Source of the DNA: Elysia crispata
Taxonomy: Eukaryota; Mollusca; Gastropoda; Plakobranchidae
NCBI GenBank assembly: GCA_033675545.1
Contig: JAWDGP010007385.1
Location: 67,501-131,500, forward strand
Length of the DNA stretch: 64,000 nt
Direction of reading: 5' to 3'
The notes under the pieces were generated by a model, which made no database searches, was not told the origin of the DNA, and worked only from the letters and a program-made list of their open reading frames with translations. Below are positions 13,381 to 64,000 of this stretch, piece by piece. Position numbers and translations under genes: made by a program. How positions within the stretch are numbered: position 1 is the first letter of the stretch; the number at the start of each line of letters is the position of its first letter.

Positions 13381-14700
13381 TTTTACTTTTAGCTTACAAT
13401 TTCATTCGGATTTAAGCTCTGGATTTTAATTTTGTGTTTAGAACAGTAGATTACTTATCAAGATATCTATATTCTAGGAAAAGGTAGATAGATGGAGGCA
13501 TATATCTGAATCATGTAAGTAACAGGATAAATGTCACGGCCTTTTTTAAGTCCAGGCCGTCAATTGGACAACGCGGTCCCATTCGTAGAGCGGGGCTTTC
13601 AGCTTGCTATCACATTTAATGTTCCCAAGCCTTGACAAGAAACCTTTTTTACATTTTTATGCTGTTGATACTCTTTCCGCAAGTTATTCCAGAGATCGAT
13701 TTTTTAAAAACCTACACACGCCAGTGTACGAAGTTTTAGAAAACTAGACTTCAAACATTTGCATTCGCCTCCGTCATCTAATTGCTCACTGTTGTGGGAA
13801 AAGAAGATTAAGAAATTTTCTCTCAAGATTTTTCATCTGAATCGTCGGTTTTTCTGTCACTTTATTTTATTTTTTTTTTTTCGTTTTTCAGAAATTTAAA
13901 AAAAAAATGTATACATCCTTAGCCGCCACACAGCAATCGTTCTATATAGAACATTGGTACATGTATCACACTAAAATCTAATGAAAGATACTAATATAAA
14001 GTTCTACTAATAGCAACGGTGGTCGTCATTACATTCTTACCCTGATTTTAGCAAATATATACTTCTATTCTGGAGAAGGTTTATACCACTAGTCAAATGT
14101 TAAAATGTCATAAATTATTTTAAACAAGAGTGTTTTGGCAAAAATTATGCTTCAATATAAAATTTACATCAAAACATAATGGCCTTAATTCTAAGATTAT
14201 ATTTAATAAGAAGCTTTTTGGGACTATTCTAAGATTTACATAAAACTGATATGATATAAGCTATGACTAGAAGGCTACATGTCTTGTTACAAGACTATGA
14301 GGAGGTTGGCCGAACTTGCGAAGGTCTCATGTCTAGTAAGTAGGTTGGGAGAGAGACAGTGAAAGACAGAGAGAGATTGATGAATATTTTTTTCTCAAAT
14401 GCCTTCAGGATGTTAATAATATTCAGAGGCAGAGCAAAGTGAGGGCAGGTTGTTTAAAACTGATTGTCTGACACAGCCACTTTATGTGAGAGAAGCCGCC
14501 TCATAGTCAATGTAGATAAGCTGACACGGCCAATTTATGTAAGGAAAGTGACTTGATAGTATTTCAATCTAGATTGTCTAAAACAGATCTGACTTCATCT
14601 CAAAGAGGAAACTGGGTAGCCCCTATAGGTATTAACTTTCTTTGTTGCTTCAGCAAGTTTTGTATCTCATACACGTTAATTAGTCACTTGAGAAACAAAT
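13381..14700. other. No recognisable feature
   Basis: AT-rich DNA, with a run of T at about 13867-13882 and a GA-rich patch at 14340-14380. No coding or structural signal. Confidence 0.4.
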
Positions 14701-14746
14701 GATAACCTATAAAGCTCACCTAACCATTGTTTATCTTCACTCCCAG

Positions 14747-14976
14747 GGAGGTAACCCTGTAGAGATCCCACAAACCCAGTCTACAGCCACCCATTAAATG
14801 GTGAGACTCCAGACAATGCTCTGTCAGTGTGCCAGTCTCAATGCTCAGTCAGTGTGCCAGTCCAGGAGCTGGGATAGGGGGACATACAGCTTACAGGATA
14901 CATCTATCCTGGTTGAACAGGCGATCCCTCCAAGGAGATTGCGACACCGCCTCACAAAACTGCTAAGCTCAATAGG
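14747..14976 (+). pseudogene. Decayed inverted copy of receptor exon 3
   Basis: The plus strand here aligns along its length to the minus-strand exon at 46514-46727, including the intron tail TTATCTTCACTCCCAG. Shared stretches include CAATGCTCAGTCAGTGTG and GACATACAGCTTACAGGATA (TTTTATGGATA in the gene). A one-base deletion after GAGATC shifts the frame and gives an early TAA (CCATTAAATGG), and there is a short internal duplication around CAGTGTGCCAGTC. It cannot encode the Ig segment. Confidence 0.75.
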
Positions 14977-16490
14977 TCTAATGTGATTTTGTGATTATAA
15001 TCAGTAACAACAGAAAATCTTTAGAGAATCAGTACAAGCAGAGTCGAAATTATGTTAAGTGTTGCTCTGTTTTCTTAATTTAAATTTATAGTGATAACAA
15101 AAAAAAAAAATATGCAAGATTATTGATAGGCATGGTGGGCATATCAGTTCCTGGATAATGTTGCAAGTTTTCAGATGTTAATTTACTTTCCCTTTTTAAG
15201 ATTACTTGATTTCATTGGCCTCAGATCAAGTTTGTTAAAACATTTGACTGATGTTTTTGGTGTCTATTTTGTTTACATTCCATTCCTCAAATCCATACAT
15301 TGCAGTTGGAAATATAACACTTGTAAAGATACTTCGTTTTGTGCATGACCCTTGTAGACAAGTCAGGTGAAATAAACATAAAACATTATAAAGACCTGGT
15401 GACACATCTTTTTAACGGAAGTTATTTAGAATCTTTTAGTGATATCAGATATCTGCACGTTGCAAGGGATACTGTGGATAGAAACCAACAGCTTGGTTAA
15501 AATCAATGTTTTATAACTTGCAAAATTCTAGATTCTAAGAATTTTTAACTTTTTTTTTCAGTCATCACTATCACTGATTGATTCAAATTGTAGATTTTTT
15601 CAAACAAAGTGCATTTTACCTGAGATTCTTACAGCTACTGAGATATCTTAAATGCTATGCTCTTACATAATGATACCAGTATTAGAAACATACTAATAAA
15701 AGATTGCATTAACTATTTAAATCATGTTATCTATCTACAGTTGTATACTGGCGTAACACTAGCATGTCACTAGCGTAACACTAACTTATTCTGGCGCACA
15801 CCAGTGTATCACTAGCGTAGTACTCAGTTCAGCGCCAAACTAACCAGCTGAGTCATGGTCATGTCACCAAGGTCAGTTTACCAGAACGACCTCTGAAACA
15901 CATAACACTAACAGGCGAAATCTAATTGTTTTGCAACATCTATAAGGGGAACGTATTACTGCGTAGGATGACTTTCTATGAACTGAAACTGAAAGTCAGA
16001 GGTTATCATTTAGATCTAGTCTCTAAAAGCATCTTTCTTTTTTTTCCTTTTTAAGGTTATGGTTCTCGCGTCATGTGGCCGGTTTGTTCCTCTCTCTAGC
16101 TATAATAAATATTTTGAAGTGAATTCAACTGTTACTGCTTGAAAAATAGGGATGGTTCATATTCAGTTCATGTTTTTTTTTTGTTTGATTTTCTTTTGAG
16201 TTGCTCGCGACCTACTAGATAATAGCGTTTCATGACTGTGAGTATAAATGTGCTTAAGAGTGGAGCTGATGGGTTTGAAGTGGCGAGAAAATCTGTTCAT
16301 GTTTGTTTAATAGACAGTGCTTGCTTTTGTAAAGCTTTAACAGCAAACAATGCTTGTTAGAACAGTCACTGGCTAGATAAGACTTGATACAAAAACAAAC
16401 AAAGAACATCATATATTTTATGCGCAAAGATATGACTCAAGAGTAAAACTAAAAACAACTTATCCCGCAAAGACTGTTTCTCTGTGATCC
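14977..16490. other. Interval between the two pseudo-exons
   Basis: Corresponds to former intron. I found no copies of exons 4, 5 or 6 of the receptor here, so they were either deleted or absent from the parent. No other feature seen. Confidence 0.4.
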
Positions 16491-16492
16491 AG

Positions 16493-16810
16493 AGCCCCAC
16501 GCCCCACCGCAGATGAGAGTGGGCAACGAGTCCTACCAAGAGGTCAGGAGGTCAAACATTGTGAATCTGACCGAGGGCTACTCTGATGATACCATATGCC
16601 GTGCAGAGGAAGGCTACCTTCTACATACACTACTCAGCTCAAGTGTGGTCAACTGGTCGGTACTGGTGATGGATACGCTGCTGCCCTGAGCTTTACGGCT
16701 GACCAGCTGACCAGGGAGATCAATGGAGCTGTGTGTGTCTGTACAACCAGCATGACTCTAGTCGATATTATATAGCAACAAGGAAACACAACTGGCAATC
16801 AATGTTTTAT
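16493..16810 (+). pseudogene. Decayed inverted copy of receptor exon 7
   Basis: This plus-strand copy of the exon at 30529-30846 keeps both flanks: GACTGTTTCTCTGTGATCCAG upstream (one base inserted relative to the gene's GACTGTTTCTGTCTGACCTAG) and ATGTTTTATGTAAGTA at the donor. The first 45 or so codons read like the domain (NIVNLTEGYSDDTICRAEEG), then a one-base deletion shifts the frame into a TGA in CTGCCCTGAGC. Further indels lie near CATGACTCTAGTCG. With the exon-3 copy 1.5 kb upstream it forms an inverted pseudogene relic. Confidence 0.8.
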
Positions 16811-19752
16811 GTAAGTATTATCAGCTTTGCCGGGATTTGATTATTTTTAGCCTGCAGCCACCATGCTGTACGTTTGCTCCTGTTAACCTTTGGCCCACTT
16901 CACAAAAAGATTGGCGTGGCTCGTTTAAGATCTTCAGTAATTGCTCAGTGCTATCAGTTTGATTTGAAAAATAAAATTGATTTTTAAATCAAATCATAAA
17001 GGCGGGAAAAGCAGGAATAAAAAAAATTATATTTAAAAAATAATAATAATATGTGCAGCAAAATGTTTTTTTTTAAACACAAAGGTATTTTTAATGACCG
17101 AATGATGATTCTGTTTCAAAGGGAAAATAGATATGATGTTGAGTTACATTCTTCTTTGCGTTAAATACAGCGTTCAAGTTCAAAACAATGAGTTATCTTT
17201 TCATCATATAATTACCTTTTGCATGTATCATTCTAGCCTTAGTGTTTGGAATTTAGACATTTTAGCTATTGTACACAATGTTCCTCTTCTCCTAAAACCC
17301 AAAATTTAAACAGTTAAAGTAAAAGATTACATGCCACAGAAATCTAAATTGAAAGGAGACAGATTCGTGGAGAATCTATTATACTATAAAGTGACATACC
17401 TAATCATATGTTATTCGTTTTTTTTCCAGATTTCCAATAGCATTGCGACTCAAGTGATCGTCAATTTCACTGAACTCTTCCCCATCACTAACAGTGCCAC
17501 ACAGCTGGCATAACCGCACAGTGTGTGAATATTTCACAGAAGTGCTGGAAATTTGTATTGGAAAATGATCTTATCTGTGTTGTACTAAAGAGAATCATCT
17601 CCTAGTTTATTTCTAATGTGTTTGGCTTAAATATAATCATTTCATACTTGAAAGGTTCCGCTAAGTGCACTGTTCTTTTTTAGCTTAGAATTTAGGCATC
17701 AATTGAGCAACCACGTTTTCAATTACTACTTCTTGCATTCAATACTTCCCATCTTTAAAGTTATAGTGTTCTCTCTGTTCATATCCATGCAAGTAAATTT
17801 CTGCTTTATATTCATATGTTCAGTTTGTAAAGAAGTAAAATCTAAATATTCTTTGAAAGTTCATTTTTTATATTGCTAAAATAGTATTAGATGTGGTCAG
17901 CGACCTTATGTGTCAACGCTGTTAGAGGGATAAAATGGTTGAGTGCTCCTTAGTCGACATTTCTTCTGATTTTATTTGGTTTCTTCTACAGTGTTTTAGC
18001 ATTTACAAAGTTAGCACTGTAAGCATTAAATCATACTTTTAAGATACTTTTTTAAACTAAACCTGAAGGATTTTTATTGTACATGGTCAAATTTTGGGAT
18101 TATAAAAACTCAGTCAGGCCTGTAAATATCTGAAAAGCCTTTATTTTCGCAATACTGTTGAGTCAGCCTTTAATATTCAATTGGACAGAATATAATTATG
18201 TTGTAAAGTTTGTATAGCAATACACTGTGTATGTAAAACAAGTATATAAAAATAAAACATTATATTGTTACATTATAAAGATCAATATTATCAATGATAA
18301 ATTGTGTGAACTGATTAAGAGGAATAGCTCTTAACAGTAAGTCATAAAGTAAACAATAATCTATAAAAAAAAAAAATGGTATTTTTATTGCAAAAAAAAA
18401 AAAGAAAACATTTAAAATAGCAACGATACAAGCGTTTTAATTTATTATGAATGTACGTAGAATTATTTTAAAGAAATATACTAGTTAGACTGTTGCTGGG
18501 ATAAAAGCTTAGTGGAAATACAAATATTAAGTTTTCTAATATAATGAGGTGCAAATAAGCCAATATGCGAAATAACTATAATAATTACGATTTTTATTAT
18601 ACGAGCCATTAATCACTACAATAATCATGGTACTAAAAAAGATATAACATTAAATGTATCTTATCTAGTTTGATGTAGGTGAATTTAAATATATTCAAGA
18701 GAGAAGAGAAAAGTAATTTTGGTTCTTTATTCTTAGCTAAGTTGGCCCATTTAGATTGAAAATCACACCCGTGTGAACAATGTAAAAAAAACACTGAAAA
18801 ACAATCGTAAAATAAAGTTTGACAATCATTATTGAAACAAGTATTTCTCCTCCCTTGATCTTTATCATAAACTCTAAGCAGATTCTTCATTTAACTGTGG
18901 CAAATGTATTTATGATATTTAGTTAGCTCTATCCATGAAAACTTACAAAGTTGTTTTATGTTCATGAAAAATAAATCCCAGCCTGTCTAAGAGAATTTCA
19001 CACTTTTTTTCATATATTGAGGCAGCAGTTAACTTTTGTTCAATGTCGGAAATAAATTATTTTAATCTGTAGGAACAAAATATCATATTCAGCCATTTCT
19101 TTTGTAAAATTTTCGTTAGTTGTAAGCTATTTTCTCAGCATGCAGTTTTAACATTTGAAGTATGTTGTAAGCTTCATTCCCTTTTCTGATAGTTATCAAG
19201 TGAAATATCGTGAAACGAACTTGATCAGTTGGGTTATTTTTTAACACATGGATTTTCTTATTTCAATGTTATGCCTTCCTATATTTCACATGAGCTTAGT
19301 CTGATGTGATAATGTAAGTCAAGAAATAGGTTTTACTGAAATTGGCCACTACAGGCAACTTATAAAATTGTACAGATACATCAATAAAATGATTATAATA
19401 CTTTTTGCTGATGTAAATTTAAAAGCAAAATACCAATGGCAAGGCAAAAAACAACAGCTTTTAACATAGTTGATGCTAAGAGGATTTTTTTCTTGATTGA
19501 TCATAACTTGATTTATCGAAATCCGAAATACCCGCGATATATATTTTTTATGTGTTATAAGATTCCAATAGATATCAGCCTGTAAATGATAATCTAATAT
19601 GAAAAGGAAATAAGCATTAACAAAAAATATTATTCGATCCATTAAAACTGTTAAAGATAAACTAGATCTACCAGGTTGATCAATTACCTTGAGCACCAAA
19701 GACGTACCAAAAGTGTCTCAAACCATTTCGTTTTACATAATTTTAGATAAAA
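16811..19752. other. AT-rich interval between the pseudogene and the receptor stop codon
   Basis: It probably contains the minus-strand 3' UTR of the receptor next to 19752; a minus-strand AATAAA at 18726-18731 is a possible polyadenylation signal. No ORF, RNA gene or recognisable element was seen in the rest. Confidence 0.4.
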
Positions 19753-59398
<39,646 letters not shown>

Positions 59399-60099
59399 CT
59401 GGAGTTAGAAAGATAAAAATATATTCCATTTTATAATTGATTCACCCTTTTATCCTAACTTGCGACATAAGTAAATCTATGTCAGGAACTACCAAGCGTG
59501 TATTGAGATAATTGAGCATTTTATAACTTTGAGAATCTGATCAATTAGCATGATGTTATAAATTTAGAAAACTAGCTAAAGTCAGCCTGTAGCTTATAAG
59601 TGTGTGTGTGTGTGTCTGTTGCTGAAGATGACTACAACATCTATCTTCTTCATTCAGTAGAATTCCGGTTTGAAGAACAGCATGCATTTTCCTTATAAAA
59701 CCAAACGACATTTGAAGAAGTCTGTTAATGCGCAAGTAAACTTTCGGTTCAACGAATGAAAACTAATTTAGTCACAAATGTCGGTGTGAGATTTTTTCTT
59801 ATGAACACAGGTATATGTGGATCCATTTTTTATGTGGGATGGAGGATGAAACTTAAGTTACAATAGTTCTCAATGTAAGATTTATTCTTCTGAATAGATG
59901 TACTGCCGATATACATATCAACCTGTTGTTTTATTTGGGATGGGTGTGATACTTGTCTTTTTCATACATCTAAATTATTCCTTGTACAAGAAAGACACAC
60001 AAAAACTCTGTTGAGTTGTCAAATCATTGTATACGGTTCTGCCTTCAAACCCCCATGGAAACGAAGGTGTAAGCAAATTTCTACTTCCGAATCGAAGAG
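59399..60099. other. Upstream of receptor exon 1
   Basis: Presumed intron. A short (TG)n lies at about 59603-59617. I looked for a minus-strand signal-peptide exon ending in phase 1 and saw none. Confidence 0.4.
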
Positions 60100-60100
60100 C

Positions 60101-60184
<84 letters not shown>
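60100..60184. repeat. (GA)n microsatellite
   Basis: About 80 bp of uninterrupted GA directly before the LINE-like coding relic. The RERERE frame across it is spurious. Confidence 0.95.
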
Positions 60185-60186
<2 letters not shown>

Positions 60187-60259
60187 ATACGCGTAACCCT
60201 GCAGTACGAGGGACTAGCAAAAATAGTAAGCTCCCCTTCGGGACTAGACCGGTTTGAAA

Positions 60260-60788
60260 AGGTTCCGCGCAAGACGGACCAGGCGGTGGACTAGTCCACA
60301 AAAATAGAGAAAAGGCAATCCCTCGTTTCATTAATGTAAACTTCAGGGACGAAGACACTTTCATTCTACTGACAGTTCCCGGCCGACGCAAAAAATTCCG
60401 CCACTTCAGCGGGCACCGACCACTGGTCAAACAGCTGTTCAACGGAAAAGACAATGAACACGACAAAACAAAAACCCTGACGAGTCGCAGACAGCAACCA
60501 GACAAACCAAAACTGCCCAAACCGGCAACGTACGCCGAAACAGTAAAGAAAGGAGCTGCAGTCGAACCAGAAAGGGAGAGCGAAGCTGCCGCTGACGATG
60601 AAATGGAAAACTTACAGTCTGGGTGGCAAACGGTGCCTGCACGGAGAAAAAGGAGGAGGCAAGAGCCGACCGCTCCAAGAGAAGTGGGAAAATCCCCCCA
60701 CGACTCCTTTAGGAGCGACTACCTCCACTCGCCAGACGAAGAAGACACGCGAAAAGAGACACCAGAACCAAAACTGACAAATAGATGA
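60260..60788 (+). pseudogene. Probable LINE ORF1-type (gag-like) fragment
   Basis: One frame is open from about 60260 to the TGA at 60786-60788 and is more GC-rich than its surroundings. It reads REKAIPRFINVNFRDEDTF, LLTVPGRRKKFRHFSGH, PKPATYAETVKKG, then GWQTVPARRKRRR and an acidic end. The W-x-x-V-x-x-RR-(K/R) signature and basic, proline-rich linker are typical of LINE ORF1 proteins. It has no start codon at the 5' end (the first ATG is 60603), so it is truncated. A LINE endonuclease relic follows 350 bp downstream. Confidence 0.5.
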
Positions 60789-61142
60789 AGGACGTAAGAC
60801 AAGCACGGATGCCTCGGACACAAAAGTCCACCAACCAGGAGAGGAAGACCTCTCAGACGACCCGGACAACACAGAAGTAGGCAAACAGAATTAAGTTTAA
60901 CCTTCATTTTTTTCCTTTTAAATGTTTTTTTTTTCTGGAGCTCCAATTAATTTAAGAAAATTTGTAATATTAACACCTAATAATGATAAGAATAAGGAAA
61001 TTTCCAATTATTCATTTCTTTCTTGTATGTTAAATTCTACTTATTTTTAAATGTGCCATGATGTATACTTGATGTATATCTCTAAGCTTAGAAAAATCCT
61101 CCAAGCAGAATTGTTACAAACTTTACCTTATAGTGTTTATTT

Positions 61143-61490
61143 ATATGCTTGCCATATTAAAATCATCTCACTTGGCCTACACGAGTACAAGCTGGATTTT
61201 CTAATATCACAAGAAACTTGGATCAATAGCAAAAGACAAGCGCTTTGCGCGCAAGACATAACCACCAAACTACGACTGTCAGAAGGCTACTTGAGTCTAG
61301 GCCCCCAACGGTCGAGGTGTAGCTACTCTTAAATGTACAAACGAATGAGAAGTTCTCTTAACACATACAAAGAGCGATGAATACTCATAGTGACAGTCAA
61401 AACAGACAATCACATCCTCACATTAATCAACACGCACTCACCGACGGTAACGTCACACCAACTAAAGTATTATAAAAATTTAACACATAC
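61143..61490 (+). pseudogene. LINE endonuclease relic, copy 2
   Basis: It starts HIKIISLGLHEYKLDFLISQ with ETWINS (the E of the QETW motif is a metal-binding residue of EEP endonucleases), then LRLSEGY and, after a frameshift, GRGVATLKCTNE. The YSP-type block near 61435 is present but broken. It aligns base for base with 8083-8420. No reverse transcriptase domain follows. Confidence 0.68.
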
Positions 61491-62049
61491 AGTAAAAGTT
61501 TTCCACTTTCAGTACCTAATAATTTGGCAAGATTTGTGAAGAAAAAAATTTAGATCCAGATCCATGTATTTTAAGCAGGTTCTTGCTAAAATGTAAACTT
61601 CTACGCACTCTCTGAAGTTGGAAAATCTTGTAAAAACAAACAACAAAATTTAACTCTTACGTGGCTTGAAATGAAAGATAATGGCTGTACAGCTGTGACT
61701 TTCACAACATACCGGTACTCAGTGCATGTAGCAAACCTGCGAGACATCCATAGACCTATGTATATAACCAAAATAGCACTTGGTACATCCAGATCTTACA
61801 GACACAGTCACAGATTACCCAATCTTCCAGTGCAAAACACTCATGAAGTATGAAGACGATCAAAACTGTGGCTCTTCACCCACCTAAAGATCCTTACACT
61901 AGTAACAAGGAAGAGAAGACGTGGAGCCTGAGAGGAATGTATGCCTTGCCTGCACATAGCACCTTATAGTGTCTGCAGGATCTAGTCTTAAATCACAAGA
62001 GGACTCCTTCCTCAGCTGTCGTTGATTGTGTGGCCTTGCAAGATCTGCA

Positions 62050-62085
<36 letters not shown>

Positions 62086-62116
62086 CTGCTCTGGCCATCA
62101 CAATCATCTTCAGTTT

Positions 62117-62125
<9 letters not shown>
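61491..62125. repeat. Dispersed repeat shared with 8421-9330
   Basis: Same order of landmarks as copy 1, ending in a (TA)n-(T)n stretch at 62049-62084 and CCTGCTCTGGCCATCAC. A deletion relative to copy 1 lies at the TA/T junction. Confidence 0.75.
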
Positions 62126-62174
<49 letters not shown>

Positions 62175-62176
62175 GA
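62120..62176. repeat. (TC)n microsatellite
   Basis: About 55 bp of CT repeat, at the boundary between the LINE-type repeat and the Penelope-type fragment. Confidence 0.95.
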
Positions 62177-62340
62177 ATAGAAAAAGCAAAAACACCACAC
62201 TTGGAGGACAACTTAGTAATTATAAAGGATCCAAAAAGGACGCGTGTATGTCTGTAAATAGAGTGAAACAAGGTTTAAAAAGAGACAGGCACACCACTTT
62301 ATAACTACGGGACTAAAAAAAGAAACAACACAAGTATAGA
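62177..62340 (-). repeat. Penelope-type repeat fragment, inverted copy of 10305-10463
   Basis: On the minus strand it reads TTTTTTTAGTCCCGTAGTTA and continues as at 10.3 kb to CAAGTGTGGTGTTTTTGC. It directly follows the hammerhead-like core at 62356-62381 and ends at a (TC)n tract. Confidence 0.6.
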
Positions 62341-62353
62341 TTAAACATAAAAA

Positions 62354-62381
62354 CGTTTCGCCTTTATTGTGGCTTCATCAG
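62354..62381 (-). ncRNA. Hammerhead-ribozyme-like core
   Basis: On the minus strand CTGATGA (62375-62381) is followed by an extra A, a potential 3-bp stem II GCC/GGC closing an ACAATAAA loop, and then GAAAC. These are the two conserved core strings of a hammerhead ribozyme in the right order and spacing. Known biology: Penelope-like elements carry minimal hammerheads with very short stem III. Departures: a bulged A at the base of stem II, and no convincing stem I pairing next to the core, so this copy may be inactive. Confidence 0.45.
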
Positions 62382-62389
62382 AGTGTGTA

Positions 62390-63000
62390 GGAAAAAATTG
62401 ACTTCAACAAGTTATACAAAACATTGGGGGAGCTCGGCACATATATTATTGGTTGCGGGAGGGGCAGTGCGCAGAATGCCTCAAGGTTCAGTGCAATGGC
62501 TAAGGATGGTGATGGCAGAGAGCGTGACCTCGTTAATAAGATAAGGCTGGAGCGTGTGTTTGGAATAAAATATTAGGGTTGGTTAGTGTCTGTAGAGAAA
62601 TCAAAATCAAATATTGGCAAAAGGTTTTTTGGGTTTTACACCTGATTCAAATGGGAATGCGCGTGTAGAAGAATGATAGTTGATACGTCAGAGGGCGAGA
62701 TGTAGAGGGCCTCTAATAAATAGGTGGTAATGTAGGCGGGGATGGCGATTGAAAGATCATATAAATATCCAAATTCTCACGTAGGTGGAGAGAAATATAA
62801 TTAACAAACATGATGGAATTATGCGTATATATATATATACAGCAGCTACGATGAGTATGTTGTTCATTGCTCTCTTATTCTGTGTTTCCTGTGTTTCACT
62901 CTCTCCCTTTATCTATCTTTCTTAAAGCTCGATTCTACACGTCATTATTTTCTTTGCAGTGCCTCATTCTGTTTTATTAGTTACAACCAAACCCTTATTT
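62390..63000. other. Remainder of the Penelope-type repeat and unannotated DNA
   Basis: A short (TA)n at about 62826-62840. No ORF with a recognisable domain. Part may belong to the same element as the hammerhead-like core. Confidence 0.3.
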
Positions 63001-63004
63001 GCCA

Positions 63005-63008
<4 letters not shown>

Positions 63009-63041
<33 letters not shown>

Positions 63042-63112
63042 TTGTCTCTCTCTATCTCTCTCTCTCTCCCCCCTCTCTCTCTCTTTCTCTCTCTCTCTCT
63101 TTCTATTTATCT
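63009..63112. repeat. (TC)n microsatellite, interrupted
   Basis: Several CT runs broken by T, A and C. The following sequence TATCTCGGCGTGGGGCTGTG GTGCTGGTTCAAT recurs in similar form after the array at 63680. Confidence 0.9.
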
Positions 63113-63444
63113 CGGCGTGGGGCTGTGGTGCTGGTTCAATAGTGCCTCTAAATGACTAACACTAAGCATGATATATTATGAATGGTGATGACAATACATG
63201 TATAGGTTGTAGGGATAGTAGTTACTCAACCTGTTCTTTCAGTAGAATAAACATGTACTGATGTAGATTCTTAGCGCCTTAGGGTGGTGAAGTAGGATTA
63301 TTGTGGTAACACTAAACAGTATTGTCATACATGAATGATATACACTTGAATATGATCAATAAAATTAGTGCATATATCGTGGATACTGATGCGTTGTATC
63401 TCTTATCTTTCTTCTAACCACATTCTATTTATCTCTAAGTCTAA

Positions 63445-63463
63445 TTCCTCTCTCACTCTCTCT

Positions 63464-63510
<47 letters not shown>

Positions 63511-63627
63511 GCTTGTTTAATGTTAACATTCAACAGTGAATCTCTCTTTGTCCCTTAAAGACTTACTCTCTTAATGTGTTAAGGATTCTCTCTCTCTCTC
63601 TCACTCTCCTTCCCCCCTTTCTCTCTC

Positions 63628-63681
<54 letters not shown>

Positions 63682-63685
63682 ATTG
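63445..63685. repeat. Clustered (TC)n microsatellites
   Basis: Two CT arrays at about 63445-63510 and 63585-63680. After the second, GGGGCTGTGGTGCTGGTTCA matches the sequence after the 63.0-kb array, so the pair is a duplicated unit. Confidence 0.9.
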
Positions 63686-64000
63686 GGGCTGTGGTGCTGG
63701 TTCAATGGTATATTACTCTTCTTGCGAGCACTGTATCTCCAAGCCAAAACAACGTGGACTCTTATCACCCAGAATAAAACGAAGAAGATACTACATGAAC
63801 TACAAGAACAAGTCCAGACAATAGGGACATTACCTCTTCTTCTCACAAATTTTGAACTTTCACCCTTTGTAACATCTACACTGAAGACATCAGGAGATCT
63901 CTAACACACACACTCAAGCCAAGAGATGTGCCACGTATACAGAGTAACAGGAGCCGCCACCAAGAACCCCCTACTAGATCGATCCCATCTCCTACCTCCC
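63686..64000. other. Window end, nothing recognised
   Basis: Frames on both strands are short; the plus-strand frame 63683-63904 lacks a domain. Less AT-rich than the average of the window, so it could be a fragment of a coding element continuing beyond the window. Confidence 0.3.

Noticed and set aside
17449..17513. A third decayed receptor exon on the plus strand after TTTTTTTTCCAG
   Set aside because: The acceptor-like tract is good, but the following sequence does not align convincingly with exon 8 or 9.
59399..59429. ATG at 59429 as the receptor start (MEYIFIFLTPVDSA as a signal peptide)
   Set aside because: The hydrophobic stretch is too short and a strong acceptor (pyrimidines then ACTCCAG) with the matching phase lies between the ATG and the Ig domain.
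60027..60257. Arginine-glutamate repeat protein
   Set aside because: Translation of the (GA)n microsatellite fused to unrelated flanks.

Overview
This window is animal nuclear DNA from a repeat-rich invertebrate genome. There are no operons or compact ORFs. It has GT/AG introns of several kilobases, many long (TA)n, (TC)n and (GA)n microsatellites, large minisatellites, and decayed LTR-, LINE-, DIRS-, Penelope- and piggyBac-type elements. The Ig-domain style of the one intact gene resembles receptor-like Ig proteins I associate with gastropod molluscs. That taxonomic call is an inference from family resemblance and was not tested by any search.

The main content is one multi-exon gene on the minus strand, running from about 59.4 kb (5' side) to 19.75 kb (stop codon). 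I reconstructed eleven exons by matching acceptor and donor sites and codon phase. All junctions join in frame, and almost all are phase 1-1. The product is at least about 974 residues: seven Ig-like domains, one transmembrane helix, and a cytoplasmic tail of about 220 residues carrying a 26-residue tandem repeat and ten or more tyrosines in SH2-type motifs. It looks like a tyrosine-signalling Ig-superfamily receptor. The signal-peptide exon was not found and may lie beyond position 64000. About 3 kb past its 3' end, on the opposite strand, are two decayed exons (14747-14976 and 16493-16810) that match exons 3 and 7. They are an inverted pseudogene relic of this gene or a close paralogue.

Layout. 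1-13.4 kb: repeats, including a duplicated 1.5-2 kb block (1.8 and 9.9 kb), a (TAG)n tract, an 81-bp minisatellite, an LTR-retrotransposon gag relic with two CCHC knuckles, and a LINE endonuclease relic. 12.0-13.4, 21.4-21.8 and 24.0-25.4 kb: three copies of one dispersed repeat, one carrying a 30-bp minisatellite. 14.7-16.8 kb: inverted Ig pseudo-exons. 19.7-59.4 kb: the receptor gene. Its introns hold a piggyBac transposase relic (27.2-30.1 kb), a trinucleotide block (32.6 kb), an unclassified transposon-like relic (33.6-34.5 kb), a 65-bp minisatellite (37.3-38.7 kb), a 34-bp minisatellite (50 kb), a 24-bp minisatellite (51.7 kb), a DIRS-like relic (54-55.2 kb) and a 47-bp minisatellite (56.5 kb). 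60-64 kb: a second LINE relic and a Penelope-type fragment with a hammerhead-like ribozyme core, then TC-rich microsatellites.

The receptor is the only gene I would call functional. The remaining coding traces are broken mobile elements. All homology statements come from reading motifs by eye.
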